A model generated the notes under the pieces. It was not told the DNA's origin, searched no databases, and saw nothing but the letters and a program-made list of their open reading frames with translations. 64,000 bases of DNA from Polyangia bacterium (GTDB lineage: Bacteria > Myxococcota_A > Polyangia > Nannocystales > Nannocystaceae), in assembly GCA_030429545.1 (NCBI GenBank), contig JAUIFF010000023.1:1-64000 (forward strand). Direction: 5' to 3'. The position numbers were made by a program, and so were the translations under genes. Below, in pieces: positions 26,702 through 36,569 of this stretch. The stretch's first letter is position 1. The number at the start of each line of letters is the position of its first letter.

Positions 26702-27763
26702 CTACTCGGGCGCCGCTTGGCCCTCGGCCGTGGGCCCAGCTGCGGCCAACGCTGCAGCCTCTTCAAGCGAGGCCGCACAGCGAAACCCAAAGTGGTGAAA
26801 CGGTTCGTTGCGCGGCACATGGGCGCGGCGGTGATAGCCGTAGGCACGGTCGGCGGGCCAGTACCACGAACCGCCTCGCACACCCTTTCGGCGGTAGCCC
26901 GGGCAGGTTTCTGCCCCATCGCACGGGCCCTTGGGGTCGACACCGGCACAGGCTTCGCCGCAGGCTTCGTAACTCGGGGCGTACCAGTCGGCGACCCACT
27001 CATAGGAGTTGCCGGCCATATCATGCAGCCCGTAGTGCCCGGGTGGGCGCGAGCCGACGGGCCACACACGGCCGGTTTCCGGCTTGCTACCCTTCTTGAG
27101 CAGGCCACAACCACGGCCCTCGGACTCCCCCTTGATAATCGCCCGCTCGCAGGTAGCCGGGGCATCTCCCCAGGGGTACGGGTCGCCGTCGGGACCGCGG
27201 GCAGCTTTTTCCCACTGCGCCTCGGTCGGCAAGTGTTTGCCGTGGGCCTTGCAGTAGGTATCGGCGTCGAACCAACTCACCCCGTTGATGGGCTGTTCGG
27301 GCCGGCTAAAGTCGAGGTACTGCGGCCCCGACTTTGGACATTCGCGACGCTTGACACAGGCTTGGTACTCCGCAAACGTAACTTCTTGTATGTCCATGTA
27401 AAATGTTTGTAGCCACACGCTGGCCTGTGGAGCGGCATTTTCTGGGCCCTCGTCAATCCCGCGAATAAACGGACCGGCGGGGATACAGGCCATGTTCGCC
27501 GGGGCTGTTTTGCACGGCTGGGCAGGCGTCCCGTCGGGTGCCGGTGGGGTCGGAGGCTCGGCCGATGGTGCGGGCTTGGCCGGTTCCTCGGCAGGCTTCT
27601 CAGCGGTTTTCGCGAGCGCAGGAGCTTGGCTTGGCTCGGCCGGCGCCGGCGCGACAACAGGTTGCGCAGCATCGGCCTGGGCGGCCTCAGACTCAACTGC
27701 CGGACCACGGCAGGCACACACCAACAGGGCAACCAGCGGCAGCTTGATAAACTGTTTGCTCAT
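26702..27763 (-). CDS. Lipoprotein with formylglycine-generating-enzyme-like (FGE-sulfatase) domain
   Basis: A 353-residue lipoprotein (MSKQFIKLPLVALLVCAC). An Ala/Pro/Glu linker covers about residues 20-85. The SUMF1/FGE-like domain then follows, with FYMDIQEVTFAEYQACV, the typical PINGVSWFDADTYCKAHGKH, LPTEAQWEKAARGPDGDPYP, GLHDMAGNSYEWVADWY and the end GFRCAASL. Most bacterial members are not true sulfatase activators, and the two closely placed catalytic cysteines of FGE are not evident here. A binding or structural role on the cell surface is therefore more likely. It is 48 bp from the FKBP gene on the same strand. Confidence 0.82.
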   Translation of the reverse strand: MSKQFIKLPLVALLVCACRGPAVESEAAQADAAQPVVAPAPAEPSQAPALAKTAEKPAEEPAKPAPSAEPPTPPAPDGTPAQPCKTAPANMACIPAGPFIRGIDEGPENAAPQASVWLQTFYMDIQEVTFAEYQACVKRRECPKSGPQYLDFSRPEQPINGVSWFDADTYCKAHGKHLPTEAQWEKAARGPDGDPYPWGDAPATCERAIIKGESEGRGCGLLKKGSKPETGRVWPVGSRPPGHYGLHDMAGNSYEWVADWYAPSYEACGEACAGVDPKGPCDGAETCPGYRRKGVRGGSWYWPADRAYGYHRRAHVPRNEPFHHFGFRCAASLEEAAALAAAGPTAEGQAAPE

Positions 27764-27811
27764 ACACTCACTCGCGGTCCAGGCTGTAGCCGTTGTCTCG
27801 CAAAACCGGGG

Positions 27812-28855
27812 TTAGTGGTTGTCCCCCGGGGTCACAGACATCAACTCGACATTAAACGTCAGGTCGGCATTGGCCGGAATCTTGCCGCGGGCACGCTCGC
27901 CATAGCCGAGGGCTGCGGGAATCTTGAGGGTTCGCACCCCACCCACGCGCATGCCTACCAAGCCCTCGTCCCAGCCCTTGATCACCCGGCCAACGCCCAG
28001 GCGAAACTCGATCGGCCGCTTGCGTTTGTAGGAGCTATCAAACTCGGTGCCATCGGCCGTGAGCGTGCCGTGGTAGTGCACCTGCACGGTGTCGCCCTTG
28101 TTGGCAACAGCACCAGTCCCGAGCTTAAAGTCGATAAGCTCGAGCCCGTTGGCCCGCTTGTCGGTCGAAATCGGTGTACCCTCAAAGATCGTCAGCGGCT
28201 GCGGGTCGGGTAGCGGCGCTGCGATGCCGACCATATCGATTGTAAATACAAGCGTCGCGTTGGCGGGGATCTTGCCCTTGCCCCGCTCGCCGTAGGCCAG
28301 CGCCGCCGGAATCGTCAGCCGGCGTTTGCCCCCGGCGCGCATTCCCTGCAAGCCCTCGTCCCACCCCTTGATGACACGCCCCTGCCCGAGTTTGACGGTA
28401 AACGGCCGATTGCGGGGAATCGAGCTATCGAACACGGCGCCGTTGGTGAGGTAACCGGTGTAATGCACCTTGACCTCGCTACCGTTGCCCGCGACGGCAC
28501 CTGTGCCCGCGACAATGTCCTCGATCTTGAGACCGGAATCGGTGACTTTGGTCGAGATCGGTGTACCATCAAATGGTGCCGGGTAGCGGATGTTGACCGG
28601 CTCAGCCGGGAGGTCGACGGCTGGCTTGGCCCCGAGATGCCCCGGTTTTTTGACTGGTTTGGGCAATGCTTTCGCCTGGGCCTGAACCTGCTGCTGGGCG
28701 CGGGCCTGGCTCGCCTGGGGCGTCTGCTCCTTGGCGTCGCCAAACGTCCGACCGCGGTCACCGGTACACCCGGCAAAGACAATGCTTCCCACACACAGTA
28801 GGGCGTAGGTGTGGCGATACCAGGTTACTCCCCAAGTCGGCTGCGCAGACGTCAT
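27812..28855 (-). CDS. Lipoprotein with two FKBP-type peptidyl-prolyl isomerase domains
   Basis: A lipoprotein of about 347 residues. With the start at 28855 (MTSAQPTW) the signal peptide ends in the lipobox FAGC; an in-frame start at 28891 adds 12 residues. A Gln/Ala/Pro linker leads to two FKBP domains in tandem, each with the family signatures: [18 protein letters not shown] and [20 protein letters not shown] in the first, [19 protein letters not shown] and [20 protein letters not shown] in the second. It should assist folding of exported proteins at the envelope. Two-domain FKBP lipoproteins are uncommon, and the duplication looks internal. Confidence 0.88.
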   Translation of the reverse strand: MTSAQPTWGVTWYRHTYALLCVGSIVFAGCTGDRGRTFGDAKEQTPQASQARAQQQVQAQAKALPKPVKKPGHLGAKPAVDLPAEPVNIRYPAPFDGTPISTKVTDSGLKIEDIVAGTGAVAGNGSEVKVHYTGYLTNGAVFDSSIPRNRPFTVKLGQGRVIKGWDEGLQGMRAGGKRRLTIPAALAYGERGKGKIPANATLVFTIDMVGIAAPLPDPQPLTIFEGTPISTDKRANGLELIDFKLGTGAVANKGDTVQVHYHGTLTADGTEFDSSYKRKRPIEFRLGVGRVIKGWDEGLVGMRVGGVRTLKIPAALGYGERARGKIPANADLTFNVELMSVTPGDNH

Positions 28856-28927
28856 GACGGCGGGGTATACCGACTTGCCAGGCAAACGCAAGCATTTGCC
28901 CCGTGCACGCCTCCGAGGGGGCTCACG

Positions 28928-31168
28928 CTACTCCTGCTCGACCGCTCCCATATCGCAGGAGAGCCCCTCAACCCGAGGATAGCCGCGCTGATCGACCTCG
29001 AGCAGGTCGAGATTGTGGTCAAAGCACCCCTCGGGATCGCCGGCGTCGATAGCCGGGCTATCGGGCAACAGGCCGTGGGTGAGGGTCGGCCCCCCGTTGT
29101 TGAGCAGGAGTTCGAGCTTGCCCTTGACGTTGAGTATGTTGCCCGTCTGGTCACCCGAAATCGAACAGTTGGCATCCGAGGAAACCAGGTTGTAACCCTT
29201 GGACACGAGGTTGGTGCTCTCGGTGTAGCAGTCGGGGCCAATGCCGGCGTCGTTGTCGGTGATGATGGTGTTTTGCACGTTCGAAATCACCTGGGTAAAC
29301 GCGCCGCTGCGATCGAGGTAGACAGCACCGCCACTTGTTGCATCACCAAGCGCGAGGTTGCCTGTCATGGTCGCGCTGCTGACGTTGAAGTAGACCCGCG
29401 ACTGGCCGTTGCCGGTCGCCACAAAAAACCCGCCACCGTTGCCACCAAGCCCGCTGCTGCCATCACAACGGTTTTCGCTGATCGTCGAGTTGATGACGTT
29501 GACGTGGACCTCGGCCGAACTTGAACTCGCCCGCGCCGACGCCATCCCGCCGCGCACGACACCGTCGGCAGCACACTCATTGTCGAACGCCAGTGACCGC
29601 GTCATGTTGAGGGTGGCCACTGCTTCGCCAGCCATCGCATGCACGGCAAAGGCTCCTCCGTCGGCATCGCCCGTAAACCCGGGGACCTCACCGTATGCCG
29701 CGGTCCGGTTGCCAGAAATTGTACAGTCAACAAACTCGGCGGCAACATTGTCGTCGCCATTGAACGCATACAGGGCCGCAGCCCCGCCATCGGCCTGGCT
29801 ATAGGCCACCCCGATCTGTGAGCCGGTGGTCTCGGCCATACCGATGTTGTCGGTCACCGACACCCCGCGCATGACCGCTGCCGACTTGTTCTCGAGCAAG
29901 AGCCCTGCCCCACGCACAACAACCGACTCGTCGGTTTCGCCGAGGATCTGGTTTTGCGACAACAGGCCGCCCTCCATAATCATGGTCGAGCCATCGAGCG
30001 ACACCCCACCGCCACCGAGCTCGTAGGTCGTTGGCCCGCCGCTGCCGATCACCCGGTTGTTGACAATTTCGCCGCCGTCGGGAACTTCGAGCAGCGAGTT
30101 GAACAGGGCCAATCCACCACCCACGCCACGGCCCGACTCTTGGTTTTCAATCAGCTCTAGCTTGTTGTCCGAGACAAAGCTGTCGTCGAGAATCGAGACT
30201 GTCGCCCCGCTGGCATACACACCTCCGCCGAGGGTTTGTGTGTTGCTGGTGCCCGACAACTCGAGGACATTTTCCGACACGCTGCTGCCGAGTGTCAGGG
30301 TCAGCGACCCATCTTCGATACAGGCCCCGCCGCCGCGGACATAACTCGTCAGTCCATTGTTACGAGTTGTGTTTTGGCGAATATGGGACTGCTTCATCAG
30401 CAAGGTCCCGTTGACGCCAACATAGACACCGCCACCACAGGCTCCGTCGCCGCTTGCGAGGTTGGCTTCAACCGCGGCGTTGTCGAGGACGAGGTCTCCC
30501 ATGTTGTGGATGCCGGCACCCTGGCTCGACTCACCGCCGGTCACGATCATCCCGGCAATCGTGACCTGTGTACCCGAAAGTATGTGGATTACACTATCGT
30601 CGCCAAACCCTGAAATATAGCCAGGCTCGTCGCCCACGCGAATGAGGGAAACGTCGCGGGGAATCTCGAGGTTTTCCTGGTAGACACCCGTCAGGATAAA
30701 CACCGACTCACAGGTGTCGTCGGCGATTCCGTCGGCGATGGTCGCGTGGGTCACCGGCACAAGGCAGTCGGCCTCCTGGCAGTTGCTACTACAACCATCC
30801 CCGTCCATCTGGTTGCCATCGTCACAGACTTCCTCCGGGTCGATCACACCGTCGCCGCAAACCGGACCTCCGGTGGTCTCGCTGTCGGTCTCGGTCTCGG
30901 TTTCCGTCTCGCTGTCGGTGTCTGTCAGAGTCTCCGTCTCGGTCTCTGTGTCGGTTTCGCTAGTGGTCTCGCTGTCGGTCTCGGTCTGCGCCGGGTCACT
31001 GGTGGTCGGCCCGACGGTCGTTTCGCCGGCGGTTGTGGTCGTTGGGTCTTCGGTTGTGGTCTCGGCCTCAGTATCGGTCTCAACAATGTTCATGCTGGTG
31101 CGGCATCCAGCCGAAGCCAGCAGGGAAACGACAACCAGATACTTGACCCTAGGCATGTGCTCAAACAT
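28928..31168 (-). CDS. Lipoprotein with right-handed beta-helix and choice-of-anchor-Q end
   Basis: A 746-residue exported protein (the signal may start at MPRVKYLVV, 31156; lipobox SAGC). A Thr/Glu/Ser/Asp-rich linker covers about residues 25-100. Next comes a DUF4215-type cysteine repeat ([20 protein letters not shown]). The main body (about 130-690) consists of irregular G-G-G-bearing rungs of a parallel beta-helix ([30 protein letters not shown]). The C-terminus reads [11 protein letters not shown] ... CDMGAVEQE, the choice-of-anchor Q end found in such adhesin-like proteins. The encoded linker comes from near-perfect gtctcg-type DNA repeats (30889-30980). Confidence 0.85.
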   Translation of the reverse strand: MFEHMPRVKYLVVVSLLASAGCRTSMNIVETDTEAETTTEDPTTTTAGETTVGPTTSDPAQTETDSETTSETDTETETETLTDTDSETETETETDSETTGGPVCGDGVIDPEEVCDDGNQMDGDGCSSNCQEADCLVPVTHATIADGIADDTCESVFILTGVYQENLEIPRDVSLIRVGDEPGYISGFGDDSVIHILSGTQVTIAGMIVTGGESSQGAGIHNMGDLVLDNAAVEANLASGDGACGGGVYVGVNGTLLMKQSHIRQNTTRNNGLTSYVRGGGACIEDGSLTLTLGSSVSENVLELSGTSNTQTLGGGVYASGATVSILDDSFVSDNKLELIENQESGRGVGGGLALFNSLLEVPDGGEIVNNRVIGSGGPTTYELGGGGVSLDGSTMIMEGGLLSQNQILGETDESVVVRGAGLLLENKSAAVMRGVSVTDNIGMAETTGSQIGVAYSQADGGAAALYAFNGDDNVAAEFVDCTISGNRTAAYGEVPGFTGDADGGAFAVHAMAGEAVATLNMTRSLAFDNECAADGVVRGGMASARASSSSAEVHVNVINSTISENRCDGSSGLGGNGGGFFVATGNGQSRVYFNVSSATMTGNLALGDATSGGAVYLDRSGAFTQVISNVQNTIITDNDAGIGPDCYTESTNLVSKGYNLVSSDANCSISGDQTGNILNVKGKLELLLNNGGPTLTHGLLPDSPAIDAGDPEGCFDHNLDLLEVDQRGYPRVEGLSCDMGAVEQE

Positions 31169-31588
31169 TGAAACCTGTCCTATCGTCCAGGAACAAGGGG
31201 ATAGTAGCAGCTATACACGGAGCAAAGTGGCCAACGTCTCGACAGCAAGGGGTCTGGTAACCTCACTCCACGCGTCTTTTTTAGCTCTACCTGACGGTAC
31301 AGACATGTTCCACAGTGCTACACCGTCTCAGACGAACCCACCCAACGCCCCGCTAACTAGCGCCGATGGCTTGATATTTTGGCGTGCGCGAGAAAGGCCG
31401 TAACCGCGAAAAAGCCGGACTATCAGCCGGGAGCAACAACGCTCAAGCGGGGGTAGAGATCCCCAACTACGGGTACAATCGCCCACGCTCGTCCGTGCGC
31501 ACCGGCGTCAATTTGATGTTGATACATGTAAATTGAGAAATATGTATCAACAATTATTGTACATCGAAGCGCGGCAGCTCACCCCGTC
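31169..31588. other. Intergenic region with AT-rich inverted repeat
   Basis: A 420-bp gap upstream of the beta-helix gene and 3' of proA. No ORF is supported. Its proA-proximal end is strikingly AT-rich and carries an 11-bp inverted repeat (31517-31552) and a 19-bp sequence (31513-31531) found, reverse-complemented, at 13641-13659. Confidence 0.5.
31513..31552. repeat. AT-rich inverted repeat TGTTGATACAT...ATGTATCAACA
   Basis: Perfect 11-bp arms at 31517-31527 and 31542-31552 are separated by 14 bp. The left half lies in a 19-bp string (ttgatgttgatacatgtaa) that also occurs, in opposite orientation, at 13641-13659 in the repeat island. It could be a dyad operator or a mobile-element end; no protein-coding context decides between them. 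Confidence 0.7.
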
Positions 31589-32911
31589 CTAGGGGGTGCG
31601 GGTACGGTGGAGAAACTTGCGTTTGCCGGGGCCATAATCGGTCGACACGTGGCCACGCCCACGCAACAGCCAGCGGTAGGTCAACAGCCCCTCAACCCCA
31701 ACGGGGCCGCGTGCGTGCAGTTTTCCGGTGCTGATCCCAACCTCGGCACCGAGTCCAAAGCGATACCCGTCGGCAAACCGTGTACTTGCATTGTGAAACA
31801 CACAGGCGGCATCGACTTCGGCCAAAAACCGCTCAGCCGCCGTGGCCTCGGTGGTGATAATGGCCTCGGTGTGGCGCGAACCAAACCGTGAGATATGGGC
31901 CAAGGCGGCATCGAGGTTGTCGACACGGCGTACCGCCAGGACAAAGCTCCCGTACTCGGTCGACCAATCCTGCTCACTCGCCACGCCCACCTGCGCGAAC
32001 AACTCACGGGTCTCGGGGCACCCGCGAAGCTCGACCTCCTGCCCGCGCAGGGCGGCTAAACTGGCAAGGACGGCCTGCTCGGCACCCGGGCTCCACAACA
32101 GGGTCTCGATTGCGTTACATGCAGCGGGATAACTGCACTTGGCATCCACGACCATCCGGGCGGCCGCCTCCGGGTCGTAGCTTCCATGTAGATACATGTG
32201 GCACAGCCCCTCGGCGTGTCCCATCACCGGTATCGCTGTATTTTGCTGGATGTAATGGACAAACGCCCCCGAGCCACGGGCAATCACGAGGTCGATATCG
32301 CCGTCGCACGACAGCATCGCGGCGATCTCCTCGCGCTGCTCGAGCAGGGCAATCCCGGCGGTCGGAACCGCGTGCTCGCGCAGCACCCGGTGCAACACCG
32401 CGGTCAGGGCACGGTTGGACGCCAGCGCCTCCTTGCCACCCTTGAGCAACAGCCCGTTGGCAGTCTTAAACGCCAGCCCGGCAATCTGGACCACGGCATC
32501 GGGCCGGGCCTCAAACACAATCGCCAAACACCCGAGGGGACAGGGTTGCCGCACGAGCTCCAACCCGTCGTCGAGGTCGCGCATCAGATCTGGCCGAGCG
32601 AGCAGGTCGGGACTGGCAGCGAGTTGGCGCAAACCGTCACACAAACTGTCGAGCTTCGCTGGCGTCAGCACCAACCGCCGCACGCGGGCTTCGTCGAGTT
32701 CGCCGCGGGCGAGCGCCGCCCGGGCCGCGCTGACATCCTGTGTATTTGCATCTAATATTTTGGCGCGAACCTCCGCGTTTTCCAGGGCCTCGGCCCAGGC
32801 CACAAGCACGCCCGCCCGTTGCTCGGCCGGCAGCTGGGTATAGGTTTGGCCGGCCGCGCGCGCAGCCCGGGCAATCTCACGGATGTTGTCGACGACGTCG
32901 GGACTCGCCAT
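31589..32911 (-). CDS. proA: Gamma-glutamyl phosphate reductase
   Basis: A 440-residue ProA, the second step of proline synthesis (gamma-glutamyl phosphate to glutamate semialdehyde, NADPH). Family landmarks are the N-terminal YTQLPAEQRAGVLVAWAEAL, the cofactor region PCPLGCLAIVFEARPDAVVQ and the catalytic cysteine in SYPAACNAIETLLW. The C-terminal DGYRFGLGAEVGISTGKLHA and GPVGVEGLLTYRWLLRG are also present. The start at 32911 (MASPDVVDN) is the first that fits the family; the longer frame upstream is not conserved in character. It follows proB on the same strand after 172 bp. A short basic extension (GKRKFLHRTRTP) ends the protein. Confidence 0.95.
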   Translation of the reverse strand: MASPDVVDNIREIARAARAAGQTYTQLPAEQRAGVLVAWAEALENAEVRAKILDANTQDVSAARAALARGELDEARVRRLVLTPAKLDSLCDGLRQLAASPDLLARPDLMRDLDDGLELVRQPCPLGCLAIVFEARPDAVVQIAGLAFKTANGLLLKGGKEALASNRALTAVLHRVLREHAVPTAGIALLEQREEIAAMLSCDGDIDLVIARGSGAFVHYIQQNTAIPVMGHAEGLCHMYLHGSYDPEAAARMVVDAKCSYPAACNAIETLLWSPGAEQAVLASLAALRGQEVELRGCPETRELFAQVGVASEQDWSTEYGSFVLAVRRVDNLDAALAHISRFGSRHTEAIITTEATAAERFLAEVDAACVFHNASTRFADGYRFGLGAEVGISTGKLHARGPVGVEGLLTYRWLLRGRGHVSTDYGPGKRKFLHRTRTP

Positions 32912-33083
32912 AACCCAAGATAACGCGAAACGGCCCCCGCGAACACTGCCTAGCGACCTATGGTTTTGTCGCGGTCTCGCGTGTCCGCTACCAAGTCCTT
33001 CTGTGAGAACATCCGCGGGCCCGGATATGCGGCCTACATCGTGGGCGTGACCCAAATCAAATTGTATGGGCAACAACTCCGCG

Positions 33084-34238
33084 CTAGCACTGGCTCATCA
33101 CCAGGTTGTCCCGACCGATCACCGTGCTGTAGCCACGCCAACCGAGGACCTCGGCGATCTCCGAGCTTTGCCGCCCGGCGATCGCCCGGCACGAGACATC
33201 GTCGTAGTTGACAAGCCCGCGCCCGTGTACCCGCCCGCTGGCATCCCGGATCTCGACGACATCACCCGCACCAAAATGCCCCTCGACCCGCTCGATGCCC
33301 ACCGGTAGCAGCGATGCCTTGGCAGTTGCCAACGCCCGCAAACCGCCGGCGTTGACCACCAGTGCCCCCGCGGGCTGGGGGGTGACGATCGCCTGGCGGT
33401 GGGCCTGGCGACGACGGGTTGCAGGTACAAATGTTCCCGGTGGTTCGCCGGTGAAAATTTGGTCGAGCACACCGGGCTGGTGACCCGAGCCTATCAGCAC
33501 CGAGATCCCGGCCTGGGTCGCTTCCTGGGCGGCTCGCAGTTTACTGAGCATGCCGCCGGTGCCAGTCTTCGACTGCCCACTCGCGAGACCAAGTGTATGT
33601 GCACCTAAGTCGTCGATCACGGCGATCCGTCGGGCATCCGGGTCGGTGTTGGGGTTGGCGGTATAGACCCCGTCAACATCGGTCAGCAGCACCAAAAGTT
33701 CGGCGTCGACCCCAATCGCCACCCGTGCCGAAAGCCCGTCGTTGTCGCCAAATGCCAGGTTTCCTCCGTCAAACGCAGGTACCTCGATGAGCTCGCGCAC
33801 GCTGACACTGTCATTTTCGTTGAGAATCGGCACCACGTTGAGTTCGATCAGCCGCAACAGCGTGGTCCGCAAACACAGCAAACGGTCGCGGTTGTTGAGG
33901 TCCTCCTGGGTCAGCAACACCTGGGCGACCTTGACCCCGAACTGCGAAAATGCCTGTGTGTACAACGAATGCAGTTGGCCCTGACCCACCGCAGCGCAGG
34001 CCTGGCGCATACCCAACGATCGCGGACGTTCCGGCAGCCCGAGGACTTGCTGCCCCATGCTCACCGCGCCCGACGAAATCAAAATGATCTGCCGGCCGGC
34101 GAGCTGCATCCTCGCCATACTTTCGATCAGGCTGCACAACCGACCCAGCGCAAGGCTCTCGCCCTCGCGGGTCACCACCGCCGTCCCGAGTTTGACGACA
34201 ACCCGACGGGCGGTGGGCAACGAGGTTTGCGGATCCAT
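33084..34238 (-). CDS. proB: Glutamate 5-kinase with PUA domain
   Basis: A 384-residue ProB, the first and feedback-controlled step of proline synthesis. The amino-acid kinase domain shows RRVVVKLGTAVVTREGESLA, ILISSGAVSMGQQVLGL, VVPILNENDSV, FGDNDGLSARVA and LLTDVDGVYTANP, with KTGTGGMLSK near its end. The C-terminal PUA domain (about 285-375) includes ALVVNAGGLRAL and VVEIRDASGRVHGRGLVNYD, so it is the long, E. coli-type form. I start it at 34238 (MDPQTSLPTARR). It is divergent from the M49 peptidase gene across 111 bp and precedes proA. Confidence 0.95.
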   Translation of the reverse strand: MDPQTSLPTARRVVVKLGTAVVTREGESLALGRLCSLIESMARMQLAGRQIILISSGAVSMGQQVLGLPERPRSLGMRQACAAVGQGQLHSLYTQAFSQFGVKVAQVLLTQEDLNNRDRLLCLRTTLLRLIELNVVPILNENDSVSVRELIEVPAFDGGNLAFGDNDGLSARVAIGVDAELLVLLTDVDGVYTANPNTDPDARRIAVIDDLGAHTLGLASGQSKTGTGGMLSKLRAAQEATQAGISVLIGSGHQPGVLDQIFTGEPPGTFVPATRRRQAHRQAIVTPQPAGALVVNAGGLRALATAKASLLPVGIERVEGHFGAGDVVEIRDASGRVHGRGLVNYDDVSCRAIAGRQSSEIAEVLGWRGYSTVIGRDNLVMSQC

Positions 34239-34349
34239 GCGGGATGATTTCCACAGCGCGAGCGAGTTGTCGCGCGGGTTCGACGTGAGGCGACACGCGC
34301 TCACCCGGTTGCGACGACGATGCACGGCACGAGCGCTTAGGCGTACCAT

Positions 34350-36470
34350 GTGCCCGTGTTCGCGCGCCTCGTTCCCTTGGCAGTCCTTTCTCTCGCGCTC
34401 GCCTGCGGCCAACCGCCGTCGGGCAAACCCGCACCGTCTGACCCACCTGCAGACAAACCCGCCGAAAAAACCCCGCCCAAGGCCACGCCGCCAGCCGACG
34501 ACCAAAACTTCGCCTACCAGACCGAGCAGTTCGCCGACAATCAGATCCTGCGCTACCGCGTGCCCGGGTTTGAACAACTCGACCTGAAAAAAAAGCAGCT
34601 CCTGTACTACCTCTACGAGGCAGCGCTCGCCGGTCGCGACATCATCTACGACCAAAAATACCGTCACAACCTCACGATTCGCAAAACCCTAGAGGCTATT
34701 TGGCGCAGCTACAAAGGCGATCGCGAGGCCCCCGACTACAAGCACTTTGTCACCTACACCAAACAGGTGTGGTTTGCCCGGGGGATCCACCACGACTACT
34801 CCGGCAACAAGTTCAAACCCGAGTTCTCCAAGGAGTTTTTCAAAGCTGCGGTCACCGGGTGCGACAAAACCCTGCTGCCACTGCGCGAGGGCGAAACGCC
34901 CGAGGCCCTCGCAACGCGGCTGGAACCTATCTTGTTTGACCCGACGATCGACCCCAAGCGCGTCAACCGGGCTGCCGGGGTCGACAAGGTTAAGACCTCC
35001 GCCGTCAACTTTTACGAGGGCGTGAGCGAAGCAGAAGTCGAGGCATTTTATGCCGAGCGCAGCAAAAACGACGGCCCGACCCCGGTCTCGCACGGGCTCA
35101 ACTCCAAGCTCGTGAAGCAAGATGGCAAGCTGGTCGAGAAGGTGTGGAAGGCCGATGGCATGTACGGCCCGGCGATCAAACAAATCATCAAGTGGTTGGA
35201 AAAAGCGGTCGAGGTCGCCGAGACCCCCGAGCAAAAGCAAGCACTTTCGTTGCTGGTACAATATTATCAAACCGGCGACCTCAAAACCTTCGACGACTAC
35301 TCGATCGCCTGGGTCAAGGACACCAAGTCCGAGACCGACGTCGTCAACGGGTTTATCGAGGTCTACAACGACCCCATGGGGTTTCGCGGGACGTTTGAGT
35401 CGGTTGTCTCGTTTCGCGACCAGGAGGCCAGCAAACGGATCGCCACGATCGGCAGCCAGGCCCAGTGGTTTGAGGACAACTCCTCGATCGAAGCTGCGCA
35501 CAAGAAGCAAAATGTCGTGGGGATTACCGCCAAGGTCATCACGGTTGTGGTCGAGTCTGGCGATGCCGCCCCGAGCACCCCGATCGGCATCAACCTGCCC
35601 AACGCCAACTGGATTCGCCAACAGCACGGGTCGAAGTCGGTCAACCTAGGCAACATCGTGGCCGCCTACGAGGAGTCGCGTAAACACTCCGGCGTGCTCG
35701 AGGAGTTTGCCTCGTCGCCCGAGGAAATCGCCCTCGCCAAGGCCCACGCCGGGCTGGCGTCGAAACTAAAGGTGGATATGCATGAAGTTATTGGCCATGC
35801 ATCCGGCAAGTTGATGCCCGGGGTCAAAACCCCGAAGGAGACGCTCAAGAGCTACGCCTCGGCCCTCGAAGAAGGCCGGGCCGACCTCGTGGCGCTGTAC
35901 TTTATGATGGACCCAAAACTCGTCGAACTCGGGCTTATGCCCTCGCTCGATGTCGGCAAAGCAGCCTACGACGGCTACATCCGCAACGGCCTACTGGTCC
36001 AACTCGCCCGCCTAGAACTCGGCGAAGACATCGAAGAAGCCCACATGCGCAACCGCCAGCTGGTCGCCCTGTGGGCCTACGAAAAGGGCAAGGCCGACAA
36101 GGTCATCGAACGGATCGAACGCGGCGGCAAGACCTACTTCAAGATCAACGACTACAACAAACTGCGCGAGCTGTTTGGCCAGTTGCTCCGCGAACTGCAA
36201 CGGATCAAGTCGACCGGCGATTTTGCAGCTGGCAAGGAACTCATCGAAACCTACGGGGTCAAGGTCGAGCAAAAACTCCACGCCGAGGTGCTCGAGCGCT
36301 ACAAACAACTCAAGATCGCGCCCTATGGCGGGTTTATCCAACCCCGCCTGGTGCCGGTGATGTCGGGTGACAACATCACCGACGTCCGGATCGAATACCC
36401 CGATGACTTTGCCCGCCAGCAACTCGAGTACTCCGAGCGCTACTCATTTTTGCCGGTTGACAACGGTTAG
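34350..36470 (+). CDS. Lipoprotein zinc dipeptidyl-peptidase III-like (peptidase family M49)
   Basis: A 706-residue M49-family metallopeptidase. It has the zinc motif HEVIGH (residues 478-483, the HExxGH class) and the second-ligand motif EEGRAD (507-512). DPP III releases dipeptides from N-termini. Unusually for DPP III, the N-terminus is a lipoprotein signal (LVPLAVLSLALAC, then a Pro/Lys/Ala linker), so the enzyme should be envelope-anchored rather than cytoplasmic. The start is GTG at 34350 (or GTG 34356). No TGYANNTRCA site falls in this 2.1-kb gene. Confidence 0.88.
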   Translation: MPVFARLVPLAVLSLALACGQPPSGKPAPSDPPADKPAEKTPPKATPPADDQNFAYQTEQFADNQILRYRVPGFEQLDLKKKQLLYYLYEAALAGRDIIYDQKYRHNLTIRKTLEAIWRSYKGDREAPDYKHFVTYTKQVWFARGIHHDYSGNKFKPEFSKEFFKAAVTGCDKTLLPLREGETPEALATRLEPILFDPTIDPKRVNRAAGVDKVKTSAVNFYEGVSEAEVEAFYAERSKNDGPTPVSHGLNSKLVKQDGKLVEKVWKADGMYGPAIKQIIKWLEKAVEVAETPEQKQALSLLVQYYQTGDLKTFDDYSIAWVKDTKSETDVVNGFIEVYNDPMGFRGTFESVVSFRDQEASKRIATIGSQAQWFEDNSSIEAAHKKQNVVGITAKVITVVVESGDAAPSTPIGINLPNANWIRQQHGSKSVNLGNIVAAYEESRKHSGVLEEFASSPEEIALAKAHAGLASKLKVDMHEVIGHASGKLMPGVKTPKETLKSYASALEEGRADLVALYFMMDPKLVELGLMPSLDVGKAAYDGYIRNGLLVQLARLELGEDIEEAHMRNRQLVALWAYEKGKADKVIERIERGGKTYFKINDYNKLRELFGQLLRELQRIKSTGDFAAGKELIETYGVKVEQKLHAEVLERYKQLKIAPYGGFIQPRLVPVMSGDNITDVRIEYPDDFARQQLEYSERYSFLPVDNG

Positions 36471-36471
36471 T

Positions 36472-36569
36472 CAGCGTTTTCCAGCCCACAGGCAACGCTT
36501 GGCGATCACGATTGTGCCGCGGGGGCAAAACCCGGTACAACCATTGGGCTTGCCGCTGGAGAAACGCTG
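36472..36569 (+). promoter_or_regulatory. Structured leader that pairs the Shine-Dalgarno of the next gene
   Basis: The gap between the M49 gene stop and the ATG at 36570 folds on itself. CAGCGTTTTCCAGC (36472-36485) pairs with GCTGGAGAAACGCTG (36555-36569) with one bulged base. The nested pieces ggcaa/ttgcc and agccca/tgggct can also pair, and a small cggggg/cccgg-type hairpin sits at the top. The GGAG that serves the next ORF (36558-36561) is inside the right arm. The element therefore could control translation of the Cys-repeat protein, or be a processing or pausing site. It is seen by eye and no energy was calculated. Confidence 0.5.
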
